Below, one piece after another: positions 24,373 through 32,990 of a DNA stretch of 39,007 nucleotides. Below the pieces are notes generated by a model, which was given only the letters and a program-made list of their open reading frames with translations, made no database searches and was not told where the DNA came from. Each line of letters starts with the position of its first letter. Position 1 is the first letter of the stretch. The stretch comes from JADIYM01 sp964641945 (GTDB taxonomy: Bacteria; Acidobacteriota; Blastocatellia; UBA7656; JADIYM01): assembly GCA_964641945.1 (NCBI GenBank), contig CAZXLQ010000008.1:1-39007 (forward strand), in the 5' to 3' direction. The position numbers and the translations under genes were made by a program.

Positions 24373-25656
24373 ATGTTGGACATTCAGTACGTCCGCGAGA
24401 ACCTCGACGAGGTGCGCCGCCGCCTCGCGACTCGCGGATTCGACGTTGCCGTACTCGATCGATTTGCCGAGCTGGACGTGCGCCGCCGCAAGGCGATCAC
24501 CGAATCCGGCGACCTCTCCGCCGAACGGAACCGCCTGAGCCCCGAGATCGGCGCCCTGATGAAAGACGGCAGGAAGGACGAGGCGGAGGCAAAACGCCTT
24601 CGGGTCAAGGAGTTGAAGGAACGGATCGAGGCGCTCGAGGCAGAGCGGGATTCGGCAGAAGGCGAACTGAACGACATCATGCACGGGATTCCGAACCTGC
24701 CGCATCCGTCGGTACCGGTTGGACCCGACGAGTCGGCCAATGTCGAGATTCGTCGGTGGGGAGCAGCGCCTGAGCTGGAGTTCGAACCACTTGACCACGT
24801 CACGCTCGGAGAGAAACACGGCATTCTGGACCTGCCGCGAGCTGCGAAGATAACGGGCACGCGGTTTCCGCTGACGCTCGGCGCCGGTGCGCTGCTCGAG
24901 CGGGCGCTCATGAACTTCATGCTCGACGTGCACACGCGTGAGCACGGCTACCTCGAAGTCCTGCCCCCCGTCATCGTGAACGCCGACTCGCTCTTCGGCA
25001 CGGGCCAGTTGCCGAAATTCGAGCAGGACCTCTTCAAGCTTGACTACGAGCGCCCGTACTATCTCATTCCAACTGCAGAAGTTCCGGTCACGAATATCAA
25101 CCGCGACGAGATTCTCGACGCAAGCGAGCTGCCCAAGAAAATGACCGCGTACACGCCGTGCTTTCGGTCCGAGGCCGGCAGCTTCGGCCAGGACACGCGC
25201 GGGATCATCCGGGTGCACCAGTTCAACAAGGTCGAGCTCGTGTGGTACGCCAGGCCGGAGGAGAGCTACGAAGCGCTCGAATCCCTGACGAACCACGCTG
25301 AAGAGATCCTCAAGCGGCTGGGGCTGCACTACCGTGTGGTTTCGCTGTCTACCGGGGACTTCAGCGCATCATCGGCGAAGACTTACGACATAGAAGTGTG
25401 GCTGCCGTCGCAGCAGACCTTCCGCGAGATCTCGTCGTGTTCGAATTTCGAGGCGTTTCAGGCACGGCGCGCCCAGATCCGATTCCGGCCCGAGCCCGGC
25501 GCGAAGACTCAGTTCGTCCACACCCTGAACGGATCGGGCCTGGCCATTGGACGCACCTGGGTGGCGATCGTCGAGAACTACCAGCAGGCGGACGGATCGA
25601 TCGTAATTCCGGAGGTTCTGCGCGGTTATATGGGAGGGCTCGAGCGAATCGGGTAG
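24373..25656 (+). CDS. serS: serine-tRNA ligase
   Basis: A 427-residue class-II synthetase charging tRNA-Ser. It has an N-terminal antiparallel coiled-coil arm (about residues 30-100, KDEAEAKRLRVKELKERIEA), then the catalytic domain with TAEVPVTNI, motif 2 FRSEAGSFGQDTRGIIRVHQ, EISSCSNFEAFQARR and motif 3 SGLAIGRTWVAIVENYQQAD. The length is normal. A GAGGAAG ribosome binding site precedes the ATG at 24373; the frame is open upstream but the extension overlaps the intergenic region and galU start. Confidence 0.96.
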   Translation: MLDIQYVRENLDEVRRRLATRGFDVAVLDRFAELDVRRRKAITESGDLSAERNRLSPEIGALMKDGRKDEAEAKRLRVKELKERIEALEAERDSAEGELNDIMHGIPNLPHPSVPVGPDESANVEIRRWGAAPELEFEPLDHVTLGEKHGILDLPRAAKITGTRFPLTLGAGALLERALMNFMLDVHTREHGYLEVLPPVIVNADSLFGTGQLPKFEQDLFKLDYERPYYLIPTAEVPVTNINRDEILDASELPKKMTAYTPCFRSEAGSFGQDTRGIIRVHQFNKVELVWYARPEESYEALESLTNHAEEILKRLGLHYRVVSLSTGDFSASSAKTYDIEVWLPSQQTFREISSCSNFEAFQARRAQIRFRPEPGAKTQFVHTLNGSGLAIGRTWVAIVENYQQADGSIVIPEVLRGYMGGLERIG

Positions 25657-25747
25657 CCACGGCGTTTTGCATGAAAAAAAGGCAACGCGGCAGGGCCGTA
25701 CGGGACTCATACGGACGTCCCAATCTGAAGTGTGGAGTAGCGTAGCG

Positions 25748-27019
25748 ATGCAGAGACTCGGAGCGCTTCTTGTCCTCGTCCTGGTCCTTGTGGCGGGACT
25801 GCCGTCGTTTGCCAGTGGCCAGGGGCGTCCGCGTCGCGTCGATCCGTCGCAGACTGTGCCTCCGCCGACCGATGGACGCATTCCCGACCAGTCGGGAGCC
25901 CCAGGCAGCGAACCCGAGGAGGTCGTGAAACTCGAGGGCGCGTTGATCGAGGTTCCGGCCGTGGTCTCGGATCGTTCCGGCCACTACGTGCCCCAGCTTC
26001 GAAAGCAGGACTTCCGGCTCCTCGAGGATGGAGTCGAGCAGGAGATCAGCTTCTTCAGCTCCGAGCGTGTCCCGATTCACGTCGCTATCGTGATGGACAC
26101 GAGCGGTTCTGCGCGCGACACCATCTACGACATCCAGTCGGCGGCGATCGAGTTCCTCGACCAGTTGCTTCCGGGCGACAAGGTGCTAATCGTGTCGTTT
26201 GCGAGTCAGGTCATCGTCGAGCAGGAGTTCACCAACGATCGGCGCCAGTTGACCCAGGCCATACGGCGCACGCAGGCCAACGGATCGACGAAGCTCTACG
26301 AAGCGGTGTATCTGTCGGTCGCCGAGCGGCTCCGCCACGTGGAAGGTCGCAAGGCCATGGTGATCCTGTCGGACGGCGAGGACACGGCATCGAAGGACGT
26401 CACGGCCGACGAGGCGGTGAATGCATGCTCGGAGAGCGACGTTGTCGTGTACGGAATCCGCTATCCCGAATCCGCGGGCACGAACGTCTTCCGCATTCCG
26501 CAGACGACGCCGCCGACGTTTCCTGGACAGGGGCCGAGTACGGGCCCGAACACGAATCCGAATACGGGCACATACCCTCCGGGCTATCCGCAGCCCCGCC
26601 GTCGCAATCGTCCGCGCCCGAACGTGAACGTCCCGAACATCCCCTGGCCGAGCTGGCCACTGCAGCCGACGGGCTCGGCCTTCTCGGCTGCTCCGCAATA
26701 CAGCGGTCGCAATCCGGGCCAGCGCCAGGGAAATCCGAACTCGGGCTGGGGTTGGGGCACGGGCACTGGCGGCGATCCGTTCATGGATGCCGTGACTTCG
26801 AACTCGGGCGGAGCGCTCTACTACGCGGAGAGCATCGGTAACGTGGCGGGTGTTTTCGCCGCCATCGCCGAAGAACTGCGTCAGACCTACGTCATTGGGT
26901 ATTCGCCTTCGAATCCATTCTCCAAGGGTGGCTACCGCCGCATCACCCTGCAGGTTCCGGCTCGTCCCGAAGTTGCGGTGCGTCACCGGCTGGGTTACCA
27001 GGCCGAAGCCTACAAGTAG
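25748..27019 (+). CDS. secreted VWFA-related domain protein
   Basis: A 423-residue exported protein. Residues 1-25 are a signal peptide (LVLVLVLVAGLPSFASGQ). Around residues 60-110 lies the segment VPAVVSDRSGHYVPQLRKQDFRL followed by LLEDGVEQEI, typical of acidobacterial VWFA-related proteins. The von Willebrand A domain follows with a near-canonical MIDAS (DTSGS, then STKLYEAV and LSDGEDT). A Pro/Asn/Gly-rich insert of roughly 110 residues (about 265-375) interrupts the domain before its final helices (GGALYYAESIGNVAGVF) and the closing strands (TYVIGYSPSNPF). The role is unknown, probably adhesion or complex assembly in the periplasm or at the surface. Confidence 0.88.
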   Translation: MQRLGALLVLVLVLVAGLPSFASGQGRPRRVDPSQTVPPPTDGRIPDQSGAPGSEPEEVVKLEGALIEVPAVVSDRSGHYVPQLRKQDFRLLEDGVEQEISFFSSERVPIHVAIVMDTSGSARDTIYDIQSAAIEFLDQLLPGDKVLIVSFASQVIVEQEFTNDRRQLTQAIRRTQANGSTKLYEAVYLSVAERLRHVEGRKAMVILSDGEDTASKDVTADEAVNACSESDVVVYGIRYPESAGTNVFRIPQTTPPTFPGQGPSTGPNTNPNTGTYPPGYPQPRRRNRPRPNVNVPNIPWPSWPLQPTGSAFSAAPQYSGRNPGQRQGNPNSGWGWGTGTGGDPFMDAVTSNSGGALYYAESIGNVAGVFAAIAEELRQTYVIGYSPSNPFSKGGYRRITLQVPARPEVAVRHRLGYQAEAYK

Positions 27020-27042
27020 CGCTCCTGTGAATTTCGGCTTTG

Positions 27043-27088
27043 CGCGATCGCGCCTTTGCGAGACGATGTCCGCAAAGGCGCGGTCGCG
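27043..27088. repeat. CGCAAAG-family palindrome
   Basis: CGCGATCGCGCCTTTGCG (27043-27060) and CGCAAAGGCGCGGTCGCG (27071-27088) form an 18-bp hairpin with one mismatch and a 10-nt loop, between the VWFA gene and the lipoprotein gene. Confidence 0.85.
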
Positions 27089-27141
27089 TTTCCACGCCGC
27101 GCCTGCCTGGAATCAAACAGCTCACTCCCACGAGGTTCACG

Positions 27142-27951
27142 ATGCGTACACGATCCGTCACGATCGCGGTTGCGGCGATTGCAGTCCTGCTGCCCCTGAC
27201 AGGCTGTATCAAGGCCGACCCCGCAAAGGTGCCCGAGTCTGCAGGGAAGGTCATGGGAACGCTTAGAGATCGAAACTACGCCGGGATGTACGACCGGGCA
27301 TCGAAGCCCTTCAAGGGGACATTCACGCAGGCGGACTTCACCGCCAAGATGGCGGGGCTCGAGGGCTTTGGTCAGTTGCTCGACTTCGTTCAGTCGGGCG
27401 ACCCCACCGTTACCGAGGAAGACGGCGACAAGCTCGCGTGGGTTCAGTTCACGGCTAAGTTTGCGCTTGCCGAGGGGCCGTTCAAGGTAAAGCTGCGAGG
27501 CAACGACGTCACGGGAGAGTGGCAACTCGACGGGTACAACTTCGACATCTCGGGCACGACGACCGACCCGCCGTATCCGCCGAACGGTGATGGCGCCGAG
27601 AAGCTCGCCCGCCGGTTCATGTATCTCTGGCAGAACCGCCGATACGAAGACCTGGCGAAGACGATGAATCTCAAGGAAGAACCGCAGCGCGTCCAGGAGT
27701 TCATGAAGAAACTCGAGAACGCCGGGGACCTGCTTACCTTGACGCGCACTTCCTACAGCGAGTCGACGGTGAAGGGAGCTCCGGCTGCGTCGATGGACTA
27801 TGACATCAAGTTCGACAACGGAAGCGGGACGATGCAGTTCGAGCTCGTGGCGGTCAAGAATGAGTGGCAAATCGATACGGTGAAGTACAACATCACCTAC
27901 GATACGGACAAGTCGAAGCCGGCGACGAACACGAACGCTCCTGCGAAGTAG
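27142..27951 (+). CDS. putative lipoprotein of unknown function (269 aa)
   Basis: A type-II signal peptide is clear: MRTRSVTIAVAAIAVLLPL then the lipobox LTGC, so Cys at about residue 22 would be lipidated. The mature part has two similar halves with a DUF4878/NTF2-like pattern (VMGTLRDRNYAGMYDRASKPFKG in the first, LARRFMYLWQNRRYEDLAKT in the second), each followed by beta strands; the second ends WQIDTVKYNITYD. A low-complexity Thr/Asn/Pro tail closes the protein. This kind of tandem NTF2-like lipoprotein is common and usually unassigned. Both ends are bounded by palindromic repeats. Confidence 0.85.
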   Translation: MRTRSVTIAVAAIAVLLPLTGCIKADPAKVPESAGKVMGTLRDRNYAGMYDRASKPFKGTFTQADFTAKMAGLEGFGQLLDFVQSGDPTVTEEDGDKLAWVQFTAKFALAEGPFKVKLRGNDVTGEWQLDGYNFDISGTTTDPPYPPNGDGAEKLARRFMYLWQNRRYEDLAKTMNLKEEPQRVQEFMKKLENAGDLLTLTRTSYSESTVKGAPAASMDYDIKFDNGSGTMQFELVAVKNEWQIDTVKYNITYDTDKSKPATNTNAPAK

Positions 27952-27974
27952 GGTTGAGGGTTGCTTGTCGTCGA

Positions 27975-28111
27975 GGCTCCGTGACTCCGTGACTCCGTGA
28001 CTCCGTGACTCCGTGCCTCCGTGTCTCTGCGTGCGTAGCGTCTGAGGAGCTGCGCACACAGAGTCACGGAGTCACGGAGTCACGGAGGCAAAGAGGCACG
28101 GATGCACGGAG
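27975..28111. repeat. CACGGAG-family palindrome with 8-bp tandem repeat
   Basis: The left arm contains four exact CTCCGTGA units (27977-28008) and three degenerate units; the right arm contains three TCACGGAG units (28064-28087) and related words up to CACGGAG at 28111. The arms are inverse complements around GCGTAGCGTCTGAGGAGC. Unit number may vary between strains. It fills the gap between the lipoprotein gene and the DUF1015 gene. Confidence 0.9.
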
Positions 28112-28196
28112 CTTCGAAGCCTGTCTTGACCGGCGTTCGCCCGGCACGGAGAATGACCGCGCCCGTCACCAAGCTCGAAGAGGAGACACTCCGTCC

Positions 28197-29423
28197 ATGG
28201 CTCGAATTCGCCCGTTTCGCGCGCTCAGGCCACCCGTCGAGCGCGCCGCCGACGTCGCCGCCGTCCCTTATGACGTCGTGAACTCGGAGGAGGCCGCCGC
28301 GCTTGCGAAGGGAAATCCCTGGAGCTTCCTGCACGTTTCGCGTCCCGAAATCGACCTGCCGGCCGGGACCGATCTCTATTCCGACGAGGTTTATGCGAAG
28401 GCGAAGGAGAACTTCGACCGGCTGATCGCCGAGTGCCCGCTCGAGCGCGATGCGGATCCCTCGCTCTACCTCTACCGCCTCAAAATGGGCGATCACGAAC
28501 AGACTGGCCTCGTCGCCTGCTGTTCGATCGACGAATACGACACCGACCGCATCAAGAAACACGAGCGAACGAGGCGCGACAAGGAGGACGACCGCACACG
28601 GCATCTCGTCACGCTTGGCGCGCAGACCGGTCTCGTGTTCCTCACGTATCGCGGAACCGGTGAAATCGACGCGCTCGTCGACGACGTCACGGCTGGACCG
28701 CCGCTCTACGATTTCGTCGCACCCGACGGCATCGCCCACACGATGTGGCGAATTGCGCAGCCGGAGCGCTTCGTCGACGGGTTCGCCGCAGTTGCCGATC
28801 TATATGTCGCGGATGGCCACCATCGATCGGCCTCGGCGAGCCGTGCGCGCGCCGAGCTTCGGGACGCCAATCCGAACCACACGGGCGACGAGGACTACAA
28901 CTTTGTCCTCGCGGTGGTATTCCCGGCCGACCAGCTGCGAATCCTCCCCTACAACCGAACGGTAAGGGACCTCAACGGGCTCACCCCCGAGGCCTTTCTC
29001 GCAGCCGTCGCGGAGCGGTTCGAGATAACCGAGGGCGCGTCGCCGGATCCCGAGAAAGGGGCCTTCGCAATGTACCTCGGCGGAAGATGGTACGGATTGA
29101 CTCCGCCAGCTGGCAGCGTCGATCACCGGGACCCCATTGCTTCGCTCGATGTCAGCGTGCTGCAGGACCGTGTCCTGGCGCCGGTGCTTGCCGTCGAGGA
29201 TCCGCGCACTGACAAGCGGATCGGTTTCGTCGGTGGCATCCGCGGCACGGCCGAGCTCGAGCGCCTCGTTGACTCAGGCAAGGCGGCCGTCGCGTTCTCG
29301 CTTTATCCAACGACACTCGACGACCTCATGCGAATCGCCGACGCCGGCGAGATCATGCCGCCCAAGTCGACGTGGTTCGAGCCCAAGCTTCGTGACGGCC
29401 TCGTTTGCCACACCATCCGCTGA
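28197..29423 (+). CDS. DUF1015 family protein
   Basis: A 408-residue cytosolic protein beginning MARIRPFRALRPPVERAADV with AAVPYDVVNSEEA, the characteristic DUF1015 N-terminus. Further family features: YLYRLKMGDHEQTGLVACC, IKKHERTRRDKEDDRTRHL, VADLYVADGHHRSASASRA (a His-rich motif, likely active or metal site) and DVSVLQDRVL. The biochemical role is not certain; the family is often encoded beside serA and serC, exactly as here, which suggests a link to serine metabolism. The ATG at 28197 is preceded by GAGGAG; serA starts 10 nt after its stop. Confidence 0.92.
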   Translation: MARIRPFRALRPPVERAADVAAVPYDVVNSEEAAALAKGNPWSFLHVSRPEIDLPAGTDLYSDEVYAKAKENFDRLIAECPLERDADPSLYLYRLKMGDHEQTGLVACCSIDEYDTDRIKKHERTRRDKEDDRTRHLVTLGAQTGLVFLTYRGTGEIDALVDDVTAGPPLYDFVAPDGIAHTMWRIAQPERFVDGFAAVADLYVADGHHRSASASRARAELRDANPNHTGDEDYNFVLAVVFPADQLRILPYNRTVRDLNGLTPEAFLAAVAERFEITEGASPDPEKGAFAMYLGGRWYGLTPPAGSVDHRDPIASLDVSVLQDRVLAPVLAVEDPRTDKRIGFVGGIRGTAELERLVDSGKAAVAFSLYPTTLDDLMRIADAGEIMPPKSTWFEPKLRDGLVCHTIR

Positions 29424-29433
29424 CGGAGCGCTG

Positions 29434-30636
29434 ATGAAGATCCTCATTGCCGACAAGTTTCCGAGCGCCGGTGTCGATGACCTCACGTCGATCGGCTGCG
29501 AGGTCACGGTCAATCCCGATCTCAGGGACGAGTCGCTCGTCGCTGCGATTCGTGATTCCGGCGCTGACGTGCTCGTCGTCCGCTCGACGAAGGTCACGGA
29601 GCCGATGCTCGAGGCCGGTCCGCTGCAGCTCGTCGTTCGCGCAGGAGCCGGGTACAACACCATCGACGTGAAGGCGGCAAGCGCCCGCGGCATCTATGTG
29701 TCGAACTGTCCGGGAAAGAACTCGGTGGCGGTGGCCGAGCTCGCGTTCGGGCTCCTTCTGGCGATTGACCGGCGGATACCGGACAACGTAGCCGACATTC
29801 GTGCCGGGAGCTGGAACAAGAAGGAGTACGGCAAGGCGCAGGGCCTGCTCGGGCGCACGCTCGGATTGGTCGGTGTCGGGAAAATCGGCCAGGAAATGAT
29901 CGTTCGGGCAAAGGCGTTTGGAATGCCCGTGATCGCGTGGAGCCGGAAGTTGACGGACGCGCGCGCCGGCGAGCTCGGGATCTGCCGCGCCAATTCGCCA
30001 GTCGAGGTTGCCCGCGCAGCAGATGTACTGAGCCTGCACATCGCGCTCAACACCGAGACGCGAGGGCTCGTCGGAAAGGACGTGTTCGATGCGATGAGGC
30101 CCGGAGCAGTTTTTCTCAATACCTCTCGCGCGGAGGTAGTGGATCAAGCCGCGCTCGAGGCGGCGATCGACGAAAAGGGCATCCGGGCGGGGCTGGACGT
30201 CTTCGACGGAGAACCCGTCACGGCAGCCGGTGAATGCTCGGTGCCGCTCGCGGCGCGGCCGGGTGTTTACGTGACGCACCATATCGGTGCGTCGACCGAT
30301 CAGGCGCAGGCCGCCATCGCCGACGAAACCGTCCGCATCGTGCGTGTCTTCAAGGAGACTGGCGTGGTGCCGAACGTGGTGAACCTCGCGGTGCGGACTC
30401 GTGCGACGCACCTGTTGACGGTGCGCCATCGAGATCGCGTCGGCGTTCTGGCGCACGTTCTCGGGGCCCTGCGCGCCGCGGGGATAAATGTTCAGGAGAT
30501 GGAGAACGCCGTCTTCGAAGGTGGTGAAGCCGCCATCGCGCGGATTCAGATCAACCAGTCGCCGTCGGAGGACGTGCTCGATACCGTAAGAGAGAACGAG
30601 CACGTGCTGGCGACTGAGGTGATTGATCTCAAGTAA
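29434..30636 (+). CDS. serA: D-3-phosphoglycerate dehydrogenase
   Basis: A 400-residue enzyme committing 3-phosphoglycerate to serine synthesis with NAD. The N-terminal substrate domain (VVRSTKVTEPML, VVRAGAGYNTIDVKAA) surrounds the NAD-binding domain with GRTLGLVGVGKIGQEM, NTSRAEVVDQAALEAA and the catalytic His in THHIGASTDQAQ. The C-terminal 75 residues are an ACT domain (LTVRHRDRVGVLAHVLGALR), the usual site of serine feedback; the extra ASB domain of the long form is absent. A GGAG ribosome binding site precedes the ATG at 29434. It follows DUF1015 by 10 nt and is separated from serC by a palindrome. Confidence 0.94.
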   Translation: MKILIADKFPSAGVDDLTSIGCEVTVNPDLRDESLVAAIRDSGADVLVVRSTKVTEPMLEAGPLQLVVRAGAGYNTIDVKAASARGIYVSNCPGKNSVAVAELAFGLLLAIDRRIPDNVADIRAGSWNKKEYGKAQGLLGRTLGLVGVGKIGQEMIVRAKAFGMPVIAWSRKLTDARAGELGICRANSPVEVARAADVLSLHIALNTETRGLVGKDVFDAMRPGAVFLNTSRAEVVDQAALEAAIDEKGIRAGLDVFDGEPVTAAGECSVPLAARPGVYVTHHIGASTDQAQAAIADETVRIVRVFKETGVVPNVVNLAVRTRATHLLTVRHRDRVGVLAHVLGALRAAGINVQEMENAVFEGGEAAIARIQINQSPSEDVLDTVRENEHVLATEVIDLK

Positions 30637-30637
30637 A

Positions 30638-30730
30638 CTGCGTCTTTGCGTATCCTTTGCGTCTTTGCGAGAAACAAACTGGAAAAGTTTCTCGCAAAGA
30701 CGCCAAGGACTCGCAAAGGCGCAAAGGCGC
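30638..30730. repeat. CGCAAAG-family long palindrome between serA and serC
   Basis: Arms 30638-30675 and 30686-30730 are inverse complements with a few mismatches; the innermost GCGTCTTTGCGAGAAAC / GTTTCTCGCAAAGACGC is perfect, around a 10-nt loop. Built from the same TTTGCG words as the hisD-hisC element. Confidence 0.9.
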
Positions 30731-30765
30731 CAATACAAGGTCCCGGTTTTCCGAAGGAGGATTCC

Positions 30766-31872
30766 ATGAGCAGCAGCGAAAAGGCCGTAGCCGGTCGAAT
30801 ATTCAATTTCAGCGCCGGCCCGGGATGCCTTCCCCTCGAGGTGCTCGAGGAGGCCCAGGCCGACCTCGTGAACTACAAGGGCGCTGGCATGTCGGTCCTC
30901 GAAATGAGCCACCGCTCGAAAACCTACGATGCCATCATCAAGACTGCTCAGGCGGACCTGCGCGAAGTGATGGGAATCCCCGATGGCTACCACGTCCTCT
31001 TCCTTCAGGGCGGCGCGTCGCTGCAGTTCTCGATGGTCCCGATGAACTTCCTTCCGAAGGACGGCTCGGCCGACTACATCGTCACGGGGGCCTGGTCTCA
31101 GGGTGCAGTGAAGGAAGCCAGGCGCATCGGCAACGTGAACATCGCCGCCTCGACCGAGTCCGAGAATTTCGGCCGGATACCCGCGCAGAGCGAGTTGACC
31201 CTAGCCGCCGATGCTTCGTACGTCCATTTCACCTCGAACAACACGATCTTCGGAACGGAATGGGCTACCGAGCCCGAGGTTGGAACCGTGCCGCTCGTCT
31301 GCGACGCCTCGTCCGACATACTCTGCCGCTCGATCGACGTCTCGAAATACGGTCTCATCTACGCCGGGGCCCAGAAGAACATGGGGCCGGCTGGTGTCAC
31401 GACGGTCATCGTGCGAGACGACATGCTCGGCCGTATTCCGGACGGCCTTCATTCAATGCTCGACTACCGGACGCATGTAAAGAAGGAGTCGCTCTACAAC
31501 ACGCCTCCGTGTTTCTCGATCTACGTCGTCGGCCTCGTCCTGAAGTGGTTGAAGGGACTCGGTGGACTCGAGGCGATGGAGCGGATCAACCGCGAGAAGG
31601 CCGGGATGCTCTACGATGCCATCGACGGGACGGAGTTCTATCGAGGGACAGCGGCAAGCGACAGCCGGTCGCTGATGAACGTGACGTTCCGGCTTCCGAA
31701 CGAAGACCTCGAGAAGAAGTTCGTCGCGGAGGCCACCGCAGCGGGTCTCGACGGGCTCAAGGGGCATCGATCTGTCGGCGGTTTGCGTGCCTCGATCTAC
31801 AACGCGTTTCCGACCGCCGGCGTGAAGGCGCTCATCGACTTCATGAAGGAGTTCGAGCGCGCGAACGGCTGA
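30766..31872 (+). CDS. serC: phosphoserine aminotransferase
   Basis: A 368-residue PLP enzyme turning 3-phosphohydroxypyruvate and glutamate into phosphoserine. Motifs: IFNFSAGPGCLPLEVLEEAQ, GAGMSVLEMSHRSKTY, FLQGGASLQFSMVPMNF, CDASSDILCRSIDVS and the PLP lysine in LIYAGAQKNMGPAGVTTVI, ending GGLRASIYNAFP. The length is standard for the family. A strong AAGGAGG ribosome binding site sits 5 nt before the ATG at 30766. It completes the DUF1015-serA-serC cluster; phosphoserine phosphatase (serB) is not in the window. Confidence 0.96.
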   Translation: MSSSEKAVAGRIFNFSAGPGCLPLEVLEEAQADLVNYKGAGMSVLEMSHRSKTYDAIIKTAQADLREVMGIPDGYHVLFLQGGASLQFSMVPMNFLPKDGSADYIVTGAWSQGAVKEARRIGNVNIAASTESENFGRIPAQSELTLAADASYVHFTSNNTIFGTEWATEPEVGTVPLVCDASSDILCRSIDVSKYGLIYAGAQKNMGPAGVTTVIVRDDMLGRIPDGLHSMLDYRTHVKKESLYNTPPCFSIYVVGLVLKWLKGLGGLEAMERINREKAGMLYDAIDGTEFYRGTAASDSRSLMNVTFRLPNEDLEKKFVAEATAAGLDGLKGHRSVGGLRASIYNAFPTAGVKALIDFMKEFERANG

Positions 31873-31988
31873 GTCCGGGACCTCGAATGAAGGCGCGGGT
31901 GCGCCGGTCGCCGAGCGCGGCCGGTGTTCATCCGCGCCTATCTGTGGCAAACTTTTGCGCCTGGAATCAAACGAGGGACATTGCCTGA

Positions 31989-32990
31989 ATGCGAGTTAAT
32001 TCTCTTGCGGCGATTGCGCTGACGCTCGTCGTCGCGCCGGTGTGTGGTGCGCAGTCGGGCGGGAACCCTCCGCCGGCCTCGGCTCCCGCCTCCGGAATCA
32101 TTTTCGTCGATGTCACGCCGGACACGATCGTGACCATCAAGACGGCGCAGAACGTCGTTACGCGCGTCGCGCTTCCGGCCGAGGCGAAGCAGGCGATCTG
32201 TGGAGATGTCTTCGACGCTGCGTCGGGAACGGGCACGTTCGTCATCGATCGAAGCGGAAACGACGTGTTCATCAAGCCGCTGGCTACGAAGGGCCAGACC
32301 AACCTCTTCATCAAGACGGAGAAGGAAGTCTACAACTTCGACCTGACCGTGGTGACGGCTGCACAGGCCTACCGGGTAGTGAACGTCAATCTGCCGCCGT
32401 ACGAACGGCTGATTGCCGAACAGCGGGCCGCGGCGGCAAGGGACATCGCCCGCGATCGGGCGGCGATGGAATCCGAAATGAGCGGCAAACTCGCCGACCG
32501 CCAGCGCGAAATCGAACAGGCTAACGCTGACGTCCTTGCGTCCGAACGCGCCAAGCTGCGCGCCGAGACTGATCGCCGGGCATTGGACATTGCGATGCGC
32601 AGGGTCGCCGACGGCGTCATGCAGGGCTTCACTACGCTTCCCCTTCGTGAGAAGCGGGGCCAGATCGATCAATTCGACTTCATCCTTGACGACGCCGCGT
32701 ACGTCTTCGAGGGAAGGCTCTATCTTCGATATCGCATCACGAACCGGGGAACCGCCGAGGTGACGTACAACGAGCCGAAAGTCTACGTCCGGACCGGCGA
32801 GACGGACCGGCCACTGGTGGCCTCGACGATCACCGGTCGCGGCGACTTCAAGGTTCCGGCGGGCCAGACGGTCGCGGGCGTCCTCGTGTTCGAGCGGGTC
32901 ACGCTCGAGCGGGGCGAACGGCTCATGCTGGTCGTCCGGGGGGCCGGCGAGGGCCGAGCCGTCCAACTCCGCTTGCTTGAACAGGCCTGA
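31989..32990 (+). CDS. exported VirB9/TrbG/CagX-like protein
   Basis: A 333-residue protein with a signal peptide (MRVNSLAAIALTLVVAPVCG, cleavage near AQS). Residues 35-125 resemble the N-terminal domain of type IV secretion protein VirB9: TIVTIKTAQNVVTRVALPAE and DVFIKPLATKGQTNLFIKTE, then YNFDLTVV. Residues 135-215 form a charged coiled coil (AAAARDIARDRAAMESEMSG), unlike classical VirB9. The C-terminal 110 residues are beta-rich (YLRYRITNRGTAEVTYN). No other conjugation component is nearby except the transglycosylase that starts at the very next base. It could be a structural envelope protein derived from VirB9; the exact role is not known. Confidence 0.75.
   Translation: MRVNSLAAIALTLVVAPVCGAQSGGNPPPASAPASGIIFVDVTPDTIVTIKTAQNVVTRVALPAEAKQAICGDVFDAASGTGTFVIDRSGNDVFIKPLATKGQTNLFIKTEKEVYNFDLTVVTAAQAYRVVNVNLPPYERLIAEQRAAAARDIARDRAAMESEMSGKLADRQREIEQANADVLASERAKLRAETDRRALDIAMRRVADGVMQGFTTLPLREKRGQIDQFDFILDDAAYVFEGRLYLRYRITNRGTAEVTYNEPKVYVRTGETDRPLVASTITGRGDFKVPAGQTVAGVLVFERVTLERGERLMLVVRGAGEGRAVQLRLLEQA

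Noticed and set aside
27975..28111. Short regular repeats considered as a CRISPR array
   Set aside because: Units are 8 bp, contiguous and mirrored in two palindrome arms, with no spacers and no cas genes nearby.
31054..31058. Transposon or prophage signatures anywhere in the window
   Set aside because: I looked for transposase, integrase, phage and attachment-site signatures and found none; the palindromic repeats are the only mobile-like DNA. The coordinates given are only a placeholder for the whole window.
31945..31958. Possible sigma-54 promoter upstream of the VirB9-like gene (TGGCAAACTTTTGC)
   Set aside because: The bases look similar to the consensus, but GG-to-GC spacing is 9 nt; RpoN promoters require 10.
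27105..31972. Shared 14-mer GCCTGGAATCAAAC upstream of two exported-protein genes (27105-27118 and 31959-31972)
   Set aside because: Several shared 14-mers are expected by chance in a window of this size, and distances to the two start codons differ (23 and 16 nt); not enough to call a motif.
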